Shown piece after piece: positions 44,278 through 53,715 of a DNA stretch of 64,000 nucleotides (position 1 is the stretch's first letter; the number at the start of each line of letters is the position of its first letter). Where the stretch lies: contig NZ_LMVB01000001.1 of NCBI RefSeq assembly GCF_001510645.1, forward strand, positions 2,552,981 to 2,616,980, written 5' to 3'. The position numbers and the translations under genes were made by a program. The DNA comes from Paenibacillus sp. FJAT-29882. GTDB lineage: Bacteria > Bacillota > Bacilli > Bacillales > DSM-1321. The notes under the pieces were generated by a model. It was not told the origin of the DNA and searched no databases. It saw only the letters and a program-made list of their open reading frames with translations.

Positions 44278-44856
44278 ATGAACCAGCATCTTGAAATTGA
44301 ATTTAAAAATCTACTAACAAAAGCAGAATTCCAGCGATTAAAACAGAGTTTTTCCGTTAAAGACACCGATTTTATCTATCAGGAAAATCACTATTTTGAC
44401 ACACCTCAATTTTCATTAAAGGGTAACGAATCAGCACTAAGAATCCGTCATAAAAAAGGACATTATGAGTTAACATTAAAGCAACCTGCAAAAGAGGGTC
44501 TACTTGAAACGAATCAGTCGCTCTCAAAAGAAGAAGCCGAATCTCTGCTTCAAGGAAATCGCATTCCCGAAGGTTATATCGCCACTTTAATTGCTGAAAT
44601 GGGCATTGATGCGGATATACAATTTTTCGGCACACTCGGGACAAATCGAGCAGAGTTCGCTTATCAAGGTGGTCTGCTCGTCCTTGATCATAGTCTTTAT
44701 TTAAATACAGAGGATTTTGAGGTAGAATATGAAGTGACCAATAAATTGGCAGGAAAAGAAATTTTCGAGAAATTGTTAGATAGCCTTCAAATCCCAATTC
44801 GAAAAACCGAAAATAAGGTTAGACGATTTTACCAAACTAAGAAGAAGCAATTATAA
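44278..44856 (+). CDS. yjbK: CYTH-domain protein YjbK
   Basis: 192 residues with the defining ExExK near the start ('LEIEFKN'), 'YFDTPQFSLKGNESALRIR', and an eight-strand tunnel pattern ('YELTLKQPAKEG', 'LVLDHSLYL', 'FEVEYEV'). CYTH enzymes act on triphosphates (tripolyphosphate, thiamine-PPP); the substrate is unknown here. GAAAGGAAG precedes the ATG. Confidence 0.88.
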   Translation: MNQHLEIEFKNLLTKAEFQRLKQSFSVKDTDFIYQENHYFDTPQFSLKGNESALRIRHKKGHYELTLKQPAKEGLLETNQSLSKEEAESLLQGNRIPEGYIATLIAEMGIDADIQFFGTLGTNRAEFAYQGGLLVLDHSLYLNTEDFEVEYEVTNKLAGKEIFEKLLDSLQIPIRKTENKVRRFYQTKKKQL

Positions 44857-44883
44857 TCACTAGCATATTCAGAGGTGTAAATA

Positions 44884-45549
44884 TTGAAAATAGAAGATTT
44901 TAGAACTTTAATAGAACTTCAAGCCCTTCAAGGTTTAAATACAACGACAAGTACAGGAGAAACATCTACTAATGACATGTTTCAAAAGCTCTTATCGGAA
45001 TACATGACAAACAATCCGAGTGAACAAACTACTATGCAGACACTAGGAACTGTATATGACAAAATCAGCGAGGAAACTTCCAATATTCGCTTATCAAGTC
45101 AACTACCAATCAGTATTTCGCCAAGTTTACCGCCAACCATCCTAAACTCCATTAGCAAAGGTACTGATAAAAAAACAGATTATGATCATGTTATTCGGCA
45201 AGCAGCTTTGCAATACAATATCCCTGAAAAGTTGATTAAGTCCGTCATTTTGCAAGAGTCTAACTTTAATGTTGCTGCCAAAAGCCATGCAGGGGCTTCA
45301 GGTCTTATGCAACTTATGCCCGCAACAGCAAAAGGTCTTGGCGTAACAGATATCTCAGACCCTATTCAAAATATAATGGCTGGAAGTAAATACCTAAGCA
45401 AGATGCTAAACCGTTATAATGGAGATACAGAACTTGCACTTGCTGCCTATAATGCCGGACCAGGAAATGTCGACAAACATAATGGAATTCCACCATTTAA
45501 AGAAACACAAAATTACGTGCAAAAAGTCATGAAAACGTATTTAAGCTAA
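44884..45549 (+). CDS. cwlQ: Lytic transglycosylase, SLT domain (CwlQ/YjbJ)
   Basis: 221 residues: a low-complexity Ser/Thr/Asn N-terminus (about 1-95) and a C-terminal SLT domain with catalytic Glu in 'ILQESNFN', '[18 protein letters not shown]' and '[12 protein letters not shown]'. It cleaves peptidoglycan glycan strands. No obvious signal peptide, as in YjbJ. AGAGGTG precedes the TTG at 44884. Confidence 0.88.
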   Translation: MKIEDFRTLIELQALQGLNTTTSTGETSTNDMFQKLLSEYMTNNPSEQTTMQTLGTVYDKISEETSNIRLSSQLPISISPSLPPTILNSISKGTDKKTDYDHVIRQAALQYNIPEKLIKSVILQESNFNVAAKSHAGASGLMQLMPATAKGLGVTDISDPIQNIMAGSKYLSKMLNRYNGDTELALAAYNAGPGNVDKHNGIPPFKETQNYVQKVMKTYLS

Positions 45550-45588
45550 GAACGATCCTAAAATCAGAATTGAAGCGATATGTGTAAG

Positions 45589-45634
45589 AAGCACCCAAAG
45601 GAGAACAAATCCTTTCAGGTGCTTTTTACTTTGT
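45589..45634 (+). terminator. Intrinsic terminator of yjbK-cwlQ
   Basis: AAGCACCCAAAGGA pairs with TCCTTTCAGGTGCTT, followed by TTTACTTT. Confidence 0.88.
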
Positions 45635-45780
45635 CCAAAGAGCAAATTTCAATAAGAAATGTTCTTTGGCTTTGTGTAGTAGTACAGAATATCTAATTTC
45701 CTTAAGCTAGATATTTGTTATATTGCAACGGCGTTGTTAAAATGAGAATATACTTATTCTTTTTAAAGGGAGTAATCATC

Positions 45781-46185
45781 ATGACACAAGCGAACCCTAT
45801 ACCATTCGAAGTAATTGGAGAGGCGCTTCTATATAAATTAATCGATGTCTTTTATGATAATGTGAGTCAACATCCGGAATTAAAGCCCATTTTTCCTGAG
45901 GAATTATCGGAAACAGTCCGTAAGCAAAAACAATTCATGACTCAATATCTAGGAGGCCCCTCTCTCTATACAGAGGAACACGGTCATCCCATGCTAAGGG
46001 CCCGTCATCTTCCGTTTGAGATCACTCCCAGTCGTGCCGAAGCATGGCTATCCTGCATGAGGCAAGCAATGGATACAGTCGGACTCGCTGGAGATATAAG
46101 AGAGTTTTATTATCATCGTCTTTATTTGACAGCACAACATATGATTAATACTTCCGAACAAGACATGAAAGGAGAAGGAAATTGA
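45781..46185 (+). CDS. yjbI: Truncated haemoglobin, group II (YjbI)
   Basis: 134 residues of the 2/2 globin fold: '[20 protein letters not shown]', '[20 protein letters not shown]' and the haem-binding His in 'RARHLPFEI', ending '[15 protein letters not shown]'. It binds O2 or NO. GGGAGT selects the ATG at 45781 (the ORF runs from 45715). Its stop overlaps the spxH TTG (TTGA), so the two are coupled. Confidence 0.92.
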   Translation: MTQANPIPFEVIGEALLYKLIDVFYDNVSQHPELKPIFPEELSETVRKQKQFMTQYLGGPSLYTEEHGHPMLRARHLPFEITPSRAEAWLSCMRQAMDTVGLAGDIREFYYHRLYLTAQHMINTSEQDMKGEGN

Positions 46186-47087
46186 GCGCTCAGAAACCAA
46201 TTTTCAACATATCTAATTGGATTAAATCGCAGCATTGCTATGGAATTGGAAAAAAGCCGATTGAAATCTATGTGTTTATCGACCCAATATGTCCTGAATG
46301 CTGGGCGCTTGAGCCTATTATTAAGAAACTCCATATCGAGTATGGTCAATTATTCAGTATCAAGCATGTTGTAAGCGGGAAACTGTCTACCCTTCATAAC
46401 ACAAAAACCAAGTATTATGAAAATATGGCAAAAACTTGGGAAAGGACAGCCAGCCGCTCTGGTATGTCGTGTGATGGAAACTTGTGGCTTGAGAATCCAA
46501 TTTCTTCACCATATGCTGCTTCCATTGCAATTAAGGCAGCTGAATTACAAAGTAGAAAGCTGTCAGCCCGTTTCATTAGAAGGTTACAAGAGCTACTGTT
46601 CCTTGACAAGCAGGACATCTCCAATCTCGAAGTCCTAACAAAATGCGCACGTGAAATTGGATTAGATGTGGAGGAATTCCTTAATGACATCACTTCTACA
46701 AGTGCAGCAAAGGGATTTCAATGTGATCTGAAGATTACATCTGAGATGGAAGTGAATGAAATACCTTCCCTCGTCTTCTTTAATGAAAATATTGAAGAAG
46801 AAGGAATCAAAGTATCCGGCTTGTATGCATATGAGGTGTATGTAAATATTCTTGAAGAAATGCTTGAAAATCTTCCTACTCCCGCAACTCCGCCTTCCCT
46901 TGAGGCATTTATACGTTGCTATAAATTTGTCGCAACGAAAGAAATTGAAGTAGTTTATAATATGAATAAACAAGAAGTCGAAAAAGAAATGAAACAACTT
47001 ATCCTCAAGCAATTTGTAGAAAAAATCCCTGCCAAATACGGAACCTTCTGGAGATATATCGAAAATAAACACGATTCATTTAAATAA
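46182..47087 (+). CDS. spxH: SpxH (YjbH), adaptor for ClpXP proteolysis of Spx
   Basis: 301 residues with a DsbA-like thioredoxin fold: '[19 protein letters not shown]' (CxxC at about 34-37), and a C-terminal helical extension. It binds Spx and delivers it to ClpXP; its own aggregation under disulfide stress stabilises Spx. TTG start at 46182 overlaps the yjbI stop, with AAAGGAG inside yjbI. Spx itself is encoded 5.7 kb downstream. Confidence 0.93.
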   Translation: MSAQKPIFNISNWIKSQHCYGIGKKPIEIYVFIDPICPECWALEPIIKKLHIEYGQLFSIKHVVSGKLSTLHNTKTKYYENMAKTWERTASRSGMSCDGNLWLENPISSPYAASIAIKAAELQSRKLSARFIRRLQELLFLDKQDISNLEVLTKCAREIGLDVEEFLNDITSTSAAKGFQCDLKITSEMEVNEIPSLVFFNENIEEEGIKVSGLYAYEVYVNILEEMLENLPTPATPPSLEAFIRCYKFVATKEIEVVYNMNKQEVEKEMKQLILKQFVEKIPAKYGTFWRYIENKHDSFK

Positions 47088-47120
47088 GAGCCTGTCTTGA
47101 CAGGTCTCCTATTATGCAAA

Positions 47121-47157
47121 AAACCTAGCAAATCGCGAATTTGCTAGGTTTTTTTAT
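47121..47157 (+). terminator. Intrinsic terminator of yjbI-spxH
   Basis: AACCTAGCAAATTCGCG-type palindrome (AACCTAGCAAAT/ATTTGCTAGGTT) followed by seven T's. Confidence 0.92.
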
Positions 47158-47619
47158 CTATTTATACGAACAAAGGGGATGGGAGAAATTTTTCACGATC
47201 AAACAAAGGGGTATAAGTTTGTTTGTGATTAACTTCACAACAATAATATAACATGATTCACACTTCTAAGCAACAACTATGTGATTGAATTCACAAGAAA
47301 GATTTGGTAATGCCTTGGAGTAGCGGTTTTACTGCCCGTTAATGTGGGGGGAAAAAGCAAGGCTCCCAATAATGGTTGACAAGCATAAGATTCTGCCAAG
47401 ATCTGGATTGCATCAAGAACCGAGATTTCCAGACCTGAATGGGCATTTTCCAGCCCAAAACGCGTTTCGCATTCCAACATGAGAAAATCCCAGCAAATCG
47501 CGAATTTGCTGGGATTTCCTATCTATAATATACGAACAAAGGGGATGGGAGAAATTCTTCACGGTCAAACAAAGGGGTATAAGTTTGTTTGTGATTAACT
47601 TCACAACAATAATATAACA
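47123..47619. repeat. Duplicated intergenic segment: direct repeats at 47123-47253 and 47489-47619
   Basis: About 130 bp occurs twice, 366 bp apart, with few differences. Each copy carries a terminator-like stem (AGCAAATCGCGAATTTGCT), ACAAAGGGGTATAAGTTTG and a Rex-like palindrome. Between the copies are a family B end fragment (47323-47351) and unassigned sequence. No gene is visible in 47088-47726. Confidence 0.85.
47223..47606 (+). promoter_or_regulatory. Three Rex-box-like palindromes
   Basis: TTGTGATTAACTTCACAA at 47223-47240 and again at 47589-47606, and ATGTGATTGAATTCACAA at 47279-47296. Against TTGTGAA-N4-TTCACAA they match at 13, 13 and 12 of 14 half-site positions. The nearest downstream gene is the 54-residue membrane protein at 47727. 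Confidence 0.6.
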
Positions 47620-47726
47620 ATATATACGACATTTTTCAACATAATATGACTTCCTTCACAAAATTGTCATATTTTTAGAGTGCAGATGCATAGTTTATAG
47701 AGAGAATACTTCTGGAGGTAAGTAAC

Positions 47727-47891
47727 ATGAAAACTATCTTATTCTTATTATTGATTCTGATCTCACTTTCCCTGCATTTTTTAGCTTTTCTAGGACTATT
47801 CCCTCTATACATCAGTTCACCTATTCTTTTTCTTACCCTATTTATCATTGTCTTTACTTTCAGTCAGAAAAATCGGTTCAAAGGTTATTAG
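47727..47891 (+). CDS. 54-residue membrane peptide
   Basis: TGGAGG lies 7 bases before the ATG. The protein starts 'MKTILFLLLILISLSLHFLA', has a short Pro-containing turn ('FPLYISSPI'), a second hydrophobic run and the tail 'QKNRFKGY', so it should form two membrane helices with a basic cytosolic end. No family recognised; its place between spxH and pepF matches yizD of B. subtilis. Rex-like palindromes 120-500 bp upstream suggest redox control. Confidence 0.7.
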   Translation: MKTILFLLLILISLSLHFLAFLGLFPLYISSPILFLTLFIIVFTFSQKNRFKGY

Positions 47892-47939
47892 AGAGCGCTT
47901 TATCGATTATTAGTACCTTTACGTTTTCATAATACCAAA

Positions 47940-48190
47940 CGGTATGACGCTATAACGCCACCATTTACTATGAAGGATTAATCCTGTCACACGCCACGCT
48001 CATCACAATGGTGGCGGTGCGAAGCTGGATTTTGGAGTTCTTTCTATAATAAAAGAGGGATTCCTTCTATGTAGATTGGCTATATTAAAGGTTACTCAAA
48101 AAGGAGGATAAAAAGAGCGGTCGAATTTCTCGGCTCTTTTTATCCTCCTTTTTGAACACGCACTATTAGTAAGTCGCGAAGCCCTGCCCC
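47940..48190 (+). repeat. Dispersed repeat, family C, split by an inserted family D element
   Basis: From GGTATGACGCTATAACGCCACCATT through AATGGTGGCGGTGCGAAGCTG to GCGAAGCCCTGCCCC it parallels the copy at 37681. After TGGCTATATTAA about 80 bp intervene before TAAGTCGCGAAG resumes; the 37681 copy reads straight through (TGGCTATATTAA-TAAGTTGCGAAG). Confidence 0.75.
48088..48167. mobile_element. Short family D MITE-like element nested in a family C repeat (copy 3)
   Basis: About 80 bp forming an almost perfect palindrome: CAAAAAGGAGGATAAAAAGAGC and its complement. The right end (complement TAGTGCGTGTTCAAAAAGG) is the canonical left terminus of copies 1 and 2. The flanks hold an approximate TTAATA duplication. 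It occupies most of the gap before the convergent pepF. Confidence 0.65.
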
Positions 48191-48246
48191 AGGTCCTAAA
48201 AGGATGATCTTTAAGAGCAATATGTCTTAAAGTCATCCTCCATCCT

Positions 48247-50061
48247 TTACGCTAATAAAGATTCCAATTCAGTTAGCTTTGCTTCAAACACTTTTAAAGC
48301 TTCTTGAATCGGCTCTGCCTTCGTCATATCGACGCCTGCTTTTTTCAAAACCTCAATAGGGTAATCCGAACTTCCTGATTTCAGGAATTCTAGGTAGCGA
48401 CGGACGGCCGGTTCTCCTTCTTCAAGGATCTGTTTACTTAAAGCTGTTGCCGCGCTGATTCCAGTAGCATACTGATACACATAGTAATTATAGTAAAAAT
48501 GCGGAATTCTAGCCCATTCAAGGCCAATTTCCTCATCGATAGTAATGTTTGGCCCAAAGTATTTTTTATTCAACTCATAATACTCTTGTGTTAATACTTC
48601 AGCCGTTAACGCTTCTCCATCTTGTGCCTTTTTATGGATCGTATGCTCAAATTCAGCAAACATGGTTTGACGGAAAAGCGTGCCGCGGAATCCTTCCAAT
48701 TGATGATTTAATAAATAAATTCGCTTCTTCTCATCTTCAATTGTATCAAGAAGATAATCATTCAACAGGTTTTCGTTACAAGTTGAAGCAACTTCCGCAA
48801 CGAAAATCGAATAATTTCCATATGGATATGGCTGATGCTTTCTTGTGTAATAGCTATGAACGGAATGACCAAATTCATGGGCAAGAGTAAACAAATTATT
48901 GACATTATCCTGCCAGTTCATCAAAATGTAAGGATTCGTTCCGTAGGCACCAGATGAATAAGCGCCACTACGTTTCCCTTTGTTTTCATGAATGTCCACC
49001 CAACGATTTTCAAAGCCTTCTTTTAATACGTTAAGATAGTCTTCTCCTAGAGGAGCTAGTCCTTTTAGAATATATTCTTTCGCTTCATCATATGTTACAT
49101 CCATTTTCACTTCTTTAACGAGCGGTGTGAAGAGATCATACATATGAAGCTCTTCTAAGCCAAGTACTTTTTTACGCAAGTCAATATAACGATGAATTAA
49201 ATGCAAGTTCTCGTTTACTGTCTGAACAAGATTGTCATATACCATTTCAGGTATATTATTATCACTTAATGCAGCATGACGGGCAGATTCATAGTTGTGC
49301 ACAGAAGCATTGAAATTATCACTCTTAACTTGACCTGCAAGTGTGCTTGCAAAAGTATTACGGAACTTGCCATACGTCTCATATACACCTTTAAATGCAT
49401 TCTCACGCACGCGACGATCCTCGCTCTCAAGAAATCGAATATAGCGGCCATGAGTAATTTCTACTTCTTCACCGTTTTCATCTTTAATAGTTGGGAAAAC
49501 GAGATCTGCATTGTTGAGCATACCAAATGTATTGCTTGAAGCATCAAAAACCTCAGATGCCTGTGCAAGTAATGCTTCCTTTTCTGCTGACAAAATATGT
49601 GGTCGTTGAAGATTAATTTGTTCAAGAGCATGAGCATATAATCTAAGCTCTTCCTTTTCATTAAGAAATTCGCTAATTTTGCTTTCTTCAATACTTAGAA
49701 TTTCTGGAACAATATAAGAAAACGCACTACTCGCTTGGGCAACCAAGCTTTTTATCCGTGAATCCATTCCTTGATAAAACGAATTTGTTGTATCTTGATC
49801 ATAACGCATATGTGAATATGTATAGGCTTTCCCTAACTTTTCCCATACTTGATTTTGATATTGCAATACTGCAAAAAGCTTTTCGGCACTTTCACCTAAG
49901 GTGCCCTTATATGCATCTGCCTTTAATAAGTCTTCTTTCACTTCTTGAAAAGCAGTTTCCCAATCTTCTTCAGTTACGTAGATATCCTCCAATCTCCACG
50001 TATCCTCAACCGCCACTTCACTCCTAGCAGGTAATGCTTTTACTGCATTTTCTTGTCCCAT
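48247..50061 (-). CDS. pepF: Oligoendopeptidase F
   Basis: 604-residue cytosolic zinc metallopeptidase (M3 family) that cleaves peptides of about 7-17 residues. The active site is 'LAHEFGHSVHSYY' (HExxH) with the downstream Glu ligand region 'FVAEVASTCNENLL'. GGAGG places the start at the ATG 50059-50061; the ORF start at 50088 is upstream of it. Works with the nearby Opp importer. Confidence 0.94.
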   Translation of the reverse strand: MGQENAVKALPARSEVAVEDTWRLEDIYVTEEDWETAFQEVKEDLLKADAYKGTLGESAEKLFAVLQYQNQVWEKLGKAYTYSHMRYDQDTTNSFYQGMDSRIKSLVAQASSAFSYIVPEILSIEESKISEFLNEKEELRLYAHALEQINLQRPHILSAEKEALLAQASEVFDASSNTFGMLNNADLVFPTIKDENGEEVEITHGRYIRFLESEDRRVRENAFKGVYETYGKFRNTFASTLAGQVKSDNFNASVHNYESARHAALSDNNIPEMVYDNLVQTVNENLHLIHRYIDLRKKVLGLEELHMYDLFTPLVKEVKMDVTYDEAKEYILKGLAPLGEDYLNVLKEGFENRWVDIHENKGKRSGAYSSGAYGTNPYILMNWQDNVNNLFTLAHEFGHSVHSYYTRKHQPYPYGNYSIFVAEVASTCNENLLNDYLLDTIEDEKKRIYLLNHQLEGFRGTLFRQTMFAEFEHTIHKKAQDGEALTAEVLTQEYYELNKKYFGPNITIDEEIGLEWARIPHFYYNYYVYQYATGISAATALSKQILEEGEPAVRRYLEFLKSGSSDYPIEVLKKAGVDMTKAEPIQEALKVFEAKLTELESLLA

Positions 50062-50280
50062 ACATATATTCCTCCATTCTAGAAACAACTTAATTCCGTT
50101 TTATTAACACAACTAAAAAACTCGTGGTAACAATGTATGATTCTAAGTCACGTGGTCCAACCTCGATTGATGAAAATTTCTCGTTACCATATTATTTCTC
50201 TATTGTTCGAAAAAATCCTTCCGCTTCGATTCAATTAAGAAACAATAGATCATACATATTCTATTGTACTTTACCTATTA

Positions 50281-51465
50281 TCACAAAATCATTTCCGAAA
50301 GCTTGGAATAGAGATCATTTTCTAATTGCATACATTCAACACTACTTGTAGGTGGAGCAAGCTTATTTTTTATTATATAAATCCCTTTTCCTCCAAATTC
50401 CAAAATCTCAAGCTTTGCCAATAAAAATAAATAGGCATCCACTGCTAAAAAAGAGTTTTTCACAGGAAGCATTGGCAATGTTCTTAATCGAATCTGACCG
50501 TTTGTAACCCGCCGCTGAAAAGATTGATAAATTTGACTACGATAAATGCGACTGCCGATTTTCTTATGTTGCAAACAATCCATGAAAATCCACCCTTGCC
50601 ATTCAACTGCAGCTGTTTCAAGGATCACCATTCCTTCCACAGGGAGTCCAATTTCGCTCGGAATCCATGCCGGGGACAAACCATTTTTATATAATTCATT
50701 GAAAAACGGATTAGTATGCTTTGCTGTTTTTACTTTGTGGATAGCCCACGCCTTTCTTTGTGCTCGCCACTCTTCAATAAAATGAAATTTCCAAGTTTTA
50801 TTAGTGGAAAAAAGGATGTTCGGATGAGTGTTGCTAAGAGGTAATACTGTTAACTCTGAAAAGGTTGTACGTGGGGAGAATGGAGTTAAAGGATCTAACA
50901 TATACAGCTTATGTTGATCTGGACAATACGTTAGGATCATCGGGGAATGAACAGTATTCATGGCAAATAGCCATTGAAAAGCAGAAAGTGAATACTGCCT
51001 AGTTTTTTTACGTTTAATTCGCTTCTCTGCTAATATCCAAATCGGTTTAATTCCAGCTTCTTGATAGGATTTTGTACGGGAGAGAAATACTTCCTCCGAT
51101 ATGGGAGAGCATTGAAATTCAATCGCATAGGATTGTTCTTTATAGTAGATGAGGATATCGGGCCGCTGTCTTATTTCAGGAAGATATGGTTCCATTTCTA
51201 CTTCAATACGATTGTTAACAAACCATTGGAATAATTTTCGCTTTCCTAAAAGGTGATATTCTGATTCTGGTTCAGACGAGGCTTTACAAGCGGATGCTTT
51301 TTTGTGAGCAAAATGCGGAATCTTGATTTGGCCTGCCTTTAGGATTAGCTCTGCTGCACAACAAGGGCAATAATAAGGATCTGTTTGCCATTCAGCTAGC
51401 CGTTCTTTCGGGATATTTTCAGGAAGTGTAATGATATTTCCTTGAACACCTCTGGCAGTGAGCAT
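50281..51465 (-). CDS. coiA: Competence protein CoiA
   Basis: 394 residues: N-terminal zinc motif (Cys33, Cys36, His51, His54 in 'CPCC' and 'HFAHKK'), then a PD-(D/E)xK nuclease-like core 'RPDILIYYKEQSYAIEFQCS', and a long C-terminal region. CoiA supports recombination of incoming DNA during transformation. GGGGGAA before the ATG. It is followed by pepF, as in B. subtilis. Confidence 0.92.
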   Translation of the reverse strand: MLTARGVQGNIITLPENIPKERLAEWQTDPYYCPCCAAELILKAGQIKIPHFAHKKASACKASSEPESEYHLLGKRKLFQWFVNNRIEVEMEPYLPEIRQRPDILIYYKEQSYAIEFQCSPISEEVFLSRTKSYQEAGIKPIWILAEKRIKRKKTRQYSLSAFQWLFAMNTVHSPMILTYCPDQHKLYMLDPLTPFSPRTTFSELTVLPLSNTHPNILFSTNKTWKFHFIEEWRAQRKAWAIHKVKTAKHTNPFFNELYKNGLSPAWIPSEIGLPVEGMVILETAAVEWQGWIFMDCLQHKKIGSRIYRSQIYQSFQRRVTNGQIRLRTLPMLPVKNSFLAVDAYLFLLAKLEILEFGGKGIYIIKNKLAPPTSSVECMQLENDLYSKLSEMIL

Positions 51466-51560
51466 ACAATTCCCCCTTTCTTTACAACATATTCTACATG
51501 AAGACAGCCATTCCTCTTTTTCGAGGATATTTTAAAAAAAGATCAGACATATTATTATAC

Positions 51561-51601
51561 AAAAAAGCCGACATCATTATCGTTCATAATGAAATCGGCT
51601 G
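51561..51601 (-). terminator. Intrinsic terminator of mecA
   Basis: AGCCGATTTCATTAT pairs with ATAATGATGTCGGCT (interrupted), then six T's on the minus strand. Confidence 0.9.
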
Positions 51602-51605
51602 TTAG

Positions 51606-52277
51606 TTATGAAAAATATTTATGGACGGTTTCAAAAACATGTTCATCCATTACCACTCTTCCATATTCTTCAAGCATATGGATTGTGATTGAAGATTCTT
51701 GACTATATTCAAGTAAAAGGCTTAAAACATCATCAATTTCTTCTTCTTCAATGTCCTCTTCCTCAAATTCGATATAGAGAAAATATCTATTATTATAGGC
51801 ATATAATTGTGTCTTAAAGTGATCAAGACCACTGCGCTTACTTAGTGAAATGACATCTTCAAAGTCATTGAACTCCGTGATAAACTCAATGATACCGTCC
51901 TCAAACTGAATGGGCTCATGGCCATCGTCTTTCCCTTGGTATTGTTCATCTAACAAGGATTCAAGCTTATCATCGACATGTAGTTCGCCAAATCTTTCAT
52001 CAGTAATCGGCAGTTCTAGCTTCTGACCATCCTTCGTCAATTGAGCCTTCGTAACCAATATCTCAAGACCTTTTTCCATAGCTTGAACTTGAATCCATAA
52101 TGGACCTTCAATCATAAACTCTTCTTCTTGATGTACTTCATCCATCATCTCCCAGAAAAGTTCCTCACTTCGTTCTCGGCTATACCAAATATCTTCCCTA
52201 TTGAAGCCGCGATCTTCAATATCTATATAAGAAATGTAAAACTTCACTGTATCTTCATTTATACGTTCGATCTCCAC
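51606..52277 (-). CDS. mecA: Adaptor protein MecA
   Basis: 223 residues: N-terminal substrate-binding domain 'VEIERINEDTVKFYISYIDI' to 'RSEELFWEMMDEVH', a Glu-rich linker, and a C-terminal ClpC-binding alpha/beta domain ('YAYNNRYFLYIEFEEED'). MecA targets ComK and others to ClpCP. I chose the GTG at 52277, preceded by GGGAGAGG, because MecA proteins begin here; the ORF extends to 52301. Confidence 0.92.
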   Translation of the reverse strand: MEIERINEDTVKFYISYIDIEDRGFNREDIWYSRERSEELFWEMMDEVHQEEEFMIEGPLWIQVQAMEKGLEILVTKAQLTKDGQKLELPITDERFGELHVDDKLESLLDEQYQGKDDGHEPIQFEDGIIEFITEFNDFEDVISLSKRSGLDHFKTQLYAYNNRYFLYIEFEEEDIEEEEIDDVLSLLLEYSQESSITIHMLEEYGRVVMDEHVFETVHKYFS

Positions 52278-52721
52278 GTAAATCCTCTCCCTTCTGTGCA
52301 TGTTTTGAAGGGATTTACCCCCGAAAAATTTTGCTCTTTCTTTTATCGTTACCCACCATACCCTTTTGCATTACCGGTAGATAAGGAAATATGTTGTCAT
52401 AATTTATTTTATGATAAAACTCTTCATAATGGAAATAAAAAAGCTTCAATCGGTTAAAAACAAACGATTGCCTAATGTTCCATATATTCTACAAAATTCC
52501 CACAGGATATGCAACTGTAAAACAGGAAATATTTTTGGAATAAAATGAAACTTCAATCAATGGGGTCTTGACTTTCCGTTAATGCGGGATAACTCCATCT
52601 ATAGTGGATATTCTTATGTAAAGTAAACGATGAACAGATTAATATTGTAGGACACTACTTTCTTCCATCAGCATCTTGCTTCGCACGCATTTGTATCTAC
52701 TATCTAAAAAAAGAGATATAT
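52278..52721. other. Intergenic region mecA-spx with a minimal family B repeat
   Basis: No gene seen; yjbE, which sits here in B. subtilis, is absent. 52540-52591 is a minimal family B repeat (AAATGAAACTTCAATCAATG joined to ACTTTCCGTTAATGCGGG). The rest is AT-rich and featureless. Confidence 0.55.
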
Positions 52722-52751
52722 TAAAAAACCCTGTCAATAATTTAGACAGGG
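52722..52751 (-). terminator. Intrinsic terminator of spx
   Basis: CCCTGTC pairs with GACAGGG across a 9-base loop, followed by six T's on the minus strand. Confidence 0.9.
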
Positions 52752-52764
52752 CCTCTGCTTATAA

Positions 52765-53160
52765 TTAGTTGACCATTCGCTGAGCTTCACGTAGTTGGAA
52801 CGAACGGACTTTACGTGGTAGGAATCTGCGAATCTCATCTTCGTTATATCCAACCTGCAATCTTTTTTCATCAAGGATAATCGGTCTTCTTAATAGACCT
52901 GGATTATCTTTGATTATTCTATACAGTTCTTGAAGTGGAAGAGATTCCACATTTACATTTAGTTTCTGGAAAGTTTTCGATCTTGTCGAAATAATCTCAT
53001 CTGTTCCATCTTCTGTCATACGAAGAATCTCTTTAATCTCTTCAATTGTAAGCGGTTCAGAAAAAATGTTTCTTTCAGAATAAGCAATATCATGTTCCTC
53101 GAGCCATGCTTTTGCTTTACGGCAAGAAGTACAGCTAGGTGATGTATATAAAGTTACCAT
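52765..53160 (-). CDS. spx: Transcriptional regulator Spx
   Basis: 131 residues, exactly the usual Spx length. Redox switch Cys10-x-x-Cys13 in '[14 protein letters not shown]', Gly52-region contact with RNA polymerase alpha, and Arg92 in '[20 protein letters not shown]'. It binds the alpha C-terminal domain and redirects transcription in disulfide stress. The ATG at 53160 is chosen over the ORF start at 53172 because of length and N-terminal conservation. Stability is set by SpxH, also in this window. Confidence 0.96.
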   Translation of the reverse strand: MVTLYTSPSCTSCRKAKAWLEEHDIAYSERNIFSEPLTIEEIKEILRMTEDGTDEIISTRSKTFQKLNVNVESLPLQELYRIIKDNPGLLRRPIILDEKRLQVGYNEDEIRRFLPRKVRSFQLREAQRMVN

Positions 53161-53532
53161 GTTAACACTCACACTCCCTAAGTATAGAATCGACGATCTA
53201 TGATGGGAAACTTATCATTCATTTCAGTTTCAGGTCTAGATTGAAATAACTATAAAATAGTAATTCATATTAATATTATACACTAAAATCAGCAAATTGC
53301 ATACTCTTTTCACAAAGTTTGATACGCTTTCAAAGTCCAAGCTTTATTTTATAATCAAGCCATCTTTCTTTGTCATTTTAGATTACGAATGGGTATTCTA
53401 ATTGAAAATTAGCATAAATGATTCTCAATTACTTTTTTCTTAACACTATTTAAAGTACCCAATTTATTTTGTTCTAAACATTTTAGTTTGTATCTTTCAT
53501 TTTTTCCTATACTCCATTTTTGTTCCTATTTT
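53161..53532. other. spx promoter region
   Basis: AT-rich, no ORF. A TATAAT (minus strand, 53275-53280) is a candidate -10. spx in B. subtilis has several promoters, but I cannot resolve others here. The left end of the tnpB element begins near 53533. Confidence 0.45.
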
Positions 53533-53715
53533 CATGAATGCTCCCCCACCTAAAATGCTAACGTATTTTTGAGGAAGGGGTTCTGTCGTATCGATGTATT
53601 CACCTAAAAGTTCTCCGTGAACCTGAACGATTAACGAGCAGTGGGGCTGTCACATCAGTAGACTATATACACCCCGACCCTCTATCCCATTGGTCTTGCC
53701 GTTGGGACTTCTTTT
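53533..53715 (-). ncRNA. Putative omega (re)RNA scaffold downstream of tnpB
   Basis: The 3' side of tnpB on the minus strand is noncoding and GC-richer than its surroundings. It has small stems and a terminal hairpin (CCTCAAAAAT...ATTTTAGG inside CCCC/GGGG) ending near 53533. In TnpB systems this region is the guide-RNA scaffold and the bases just beyond the element (minus strand, starting ATGAAAATAGGAAC) would be the guide. Assignment rests on position and hairpin; transcription is unproven. Confidence 0.5.
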
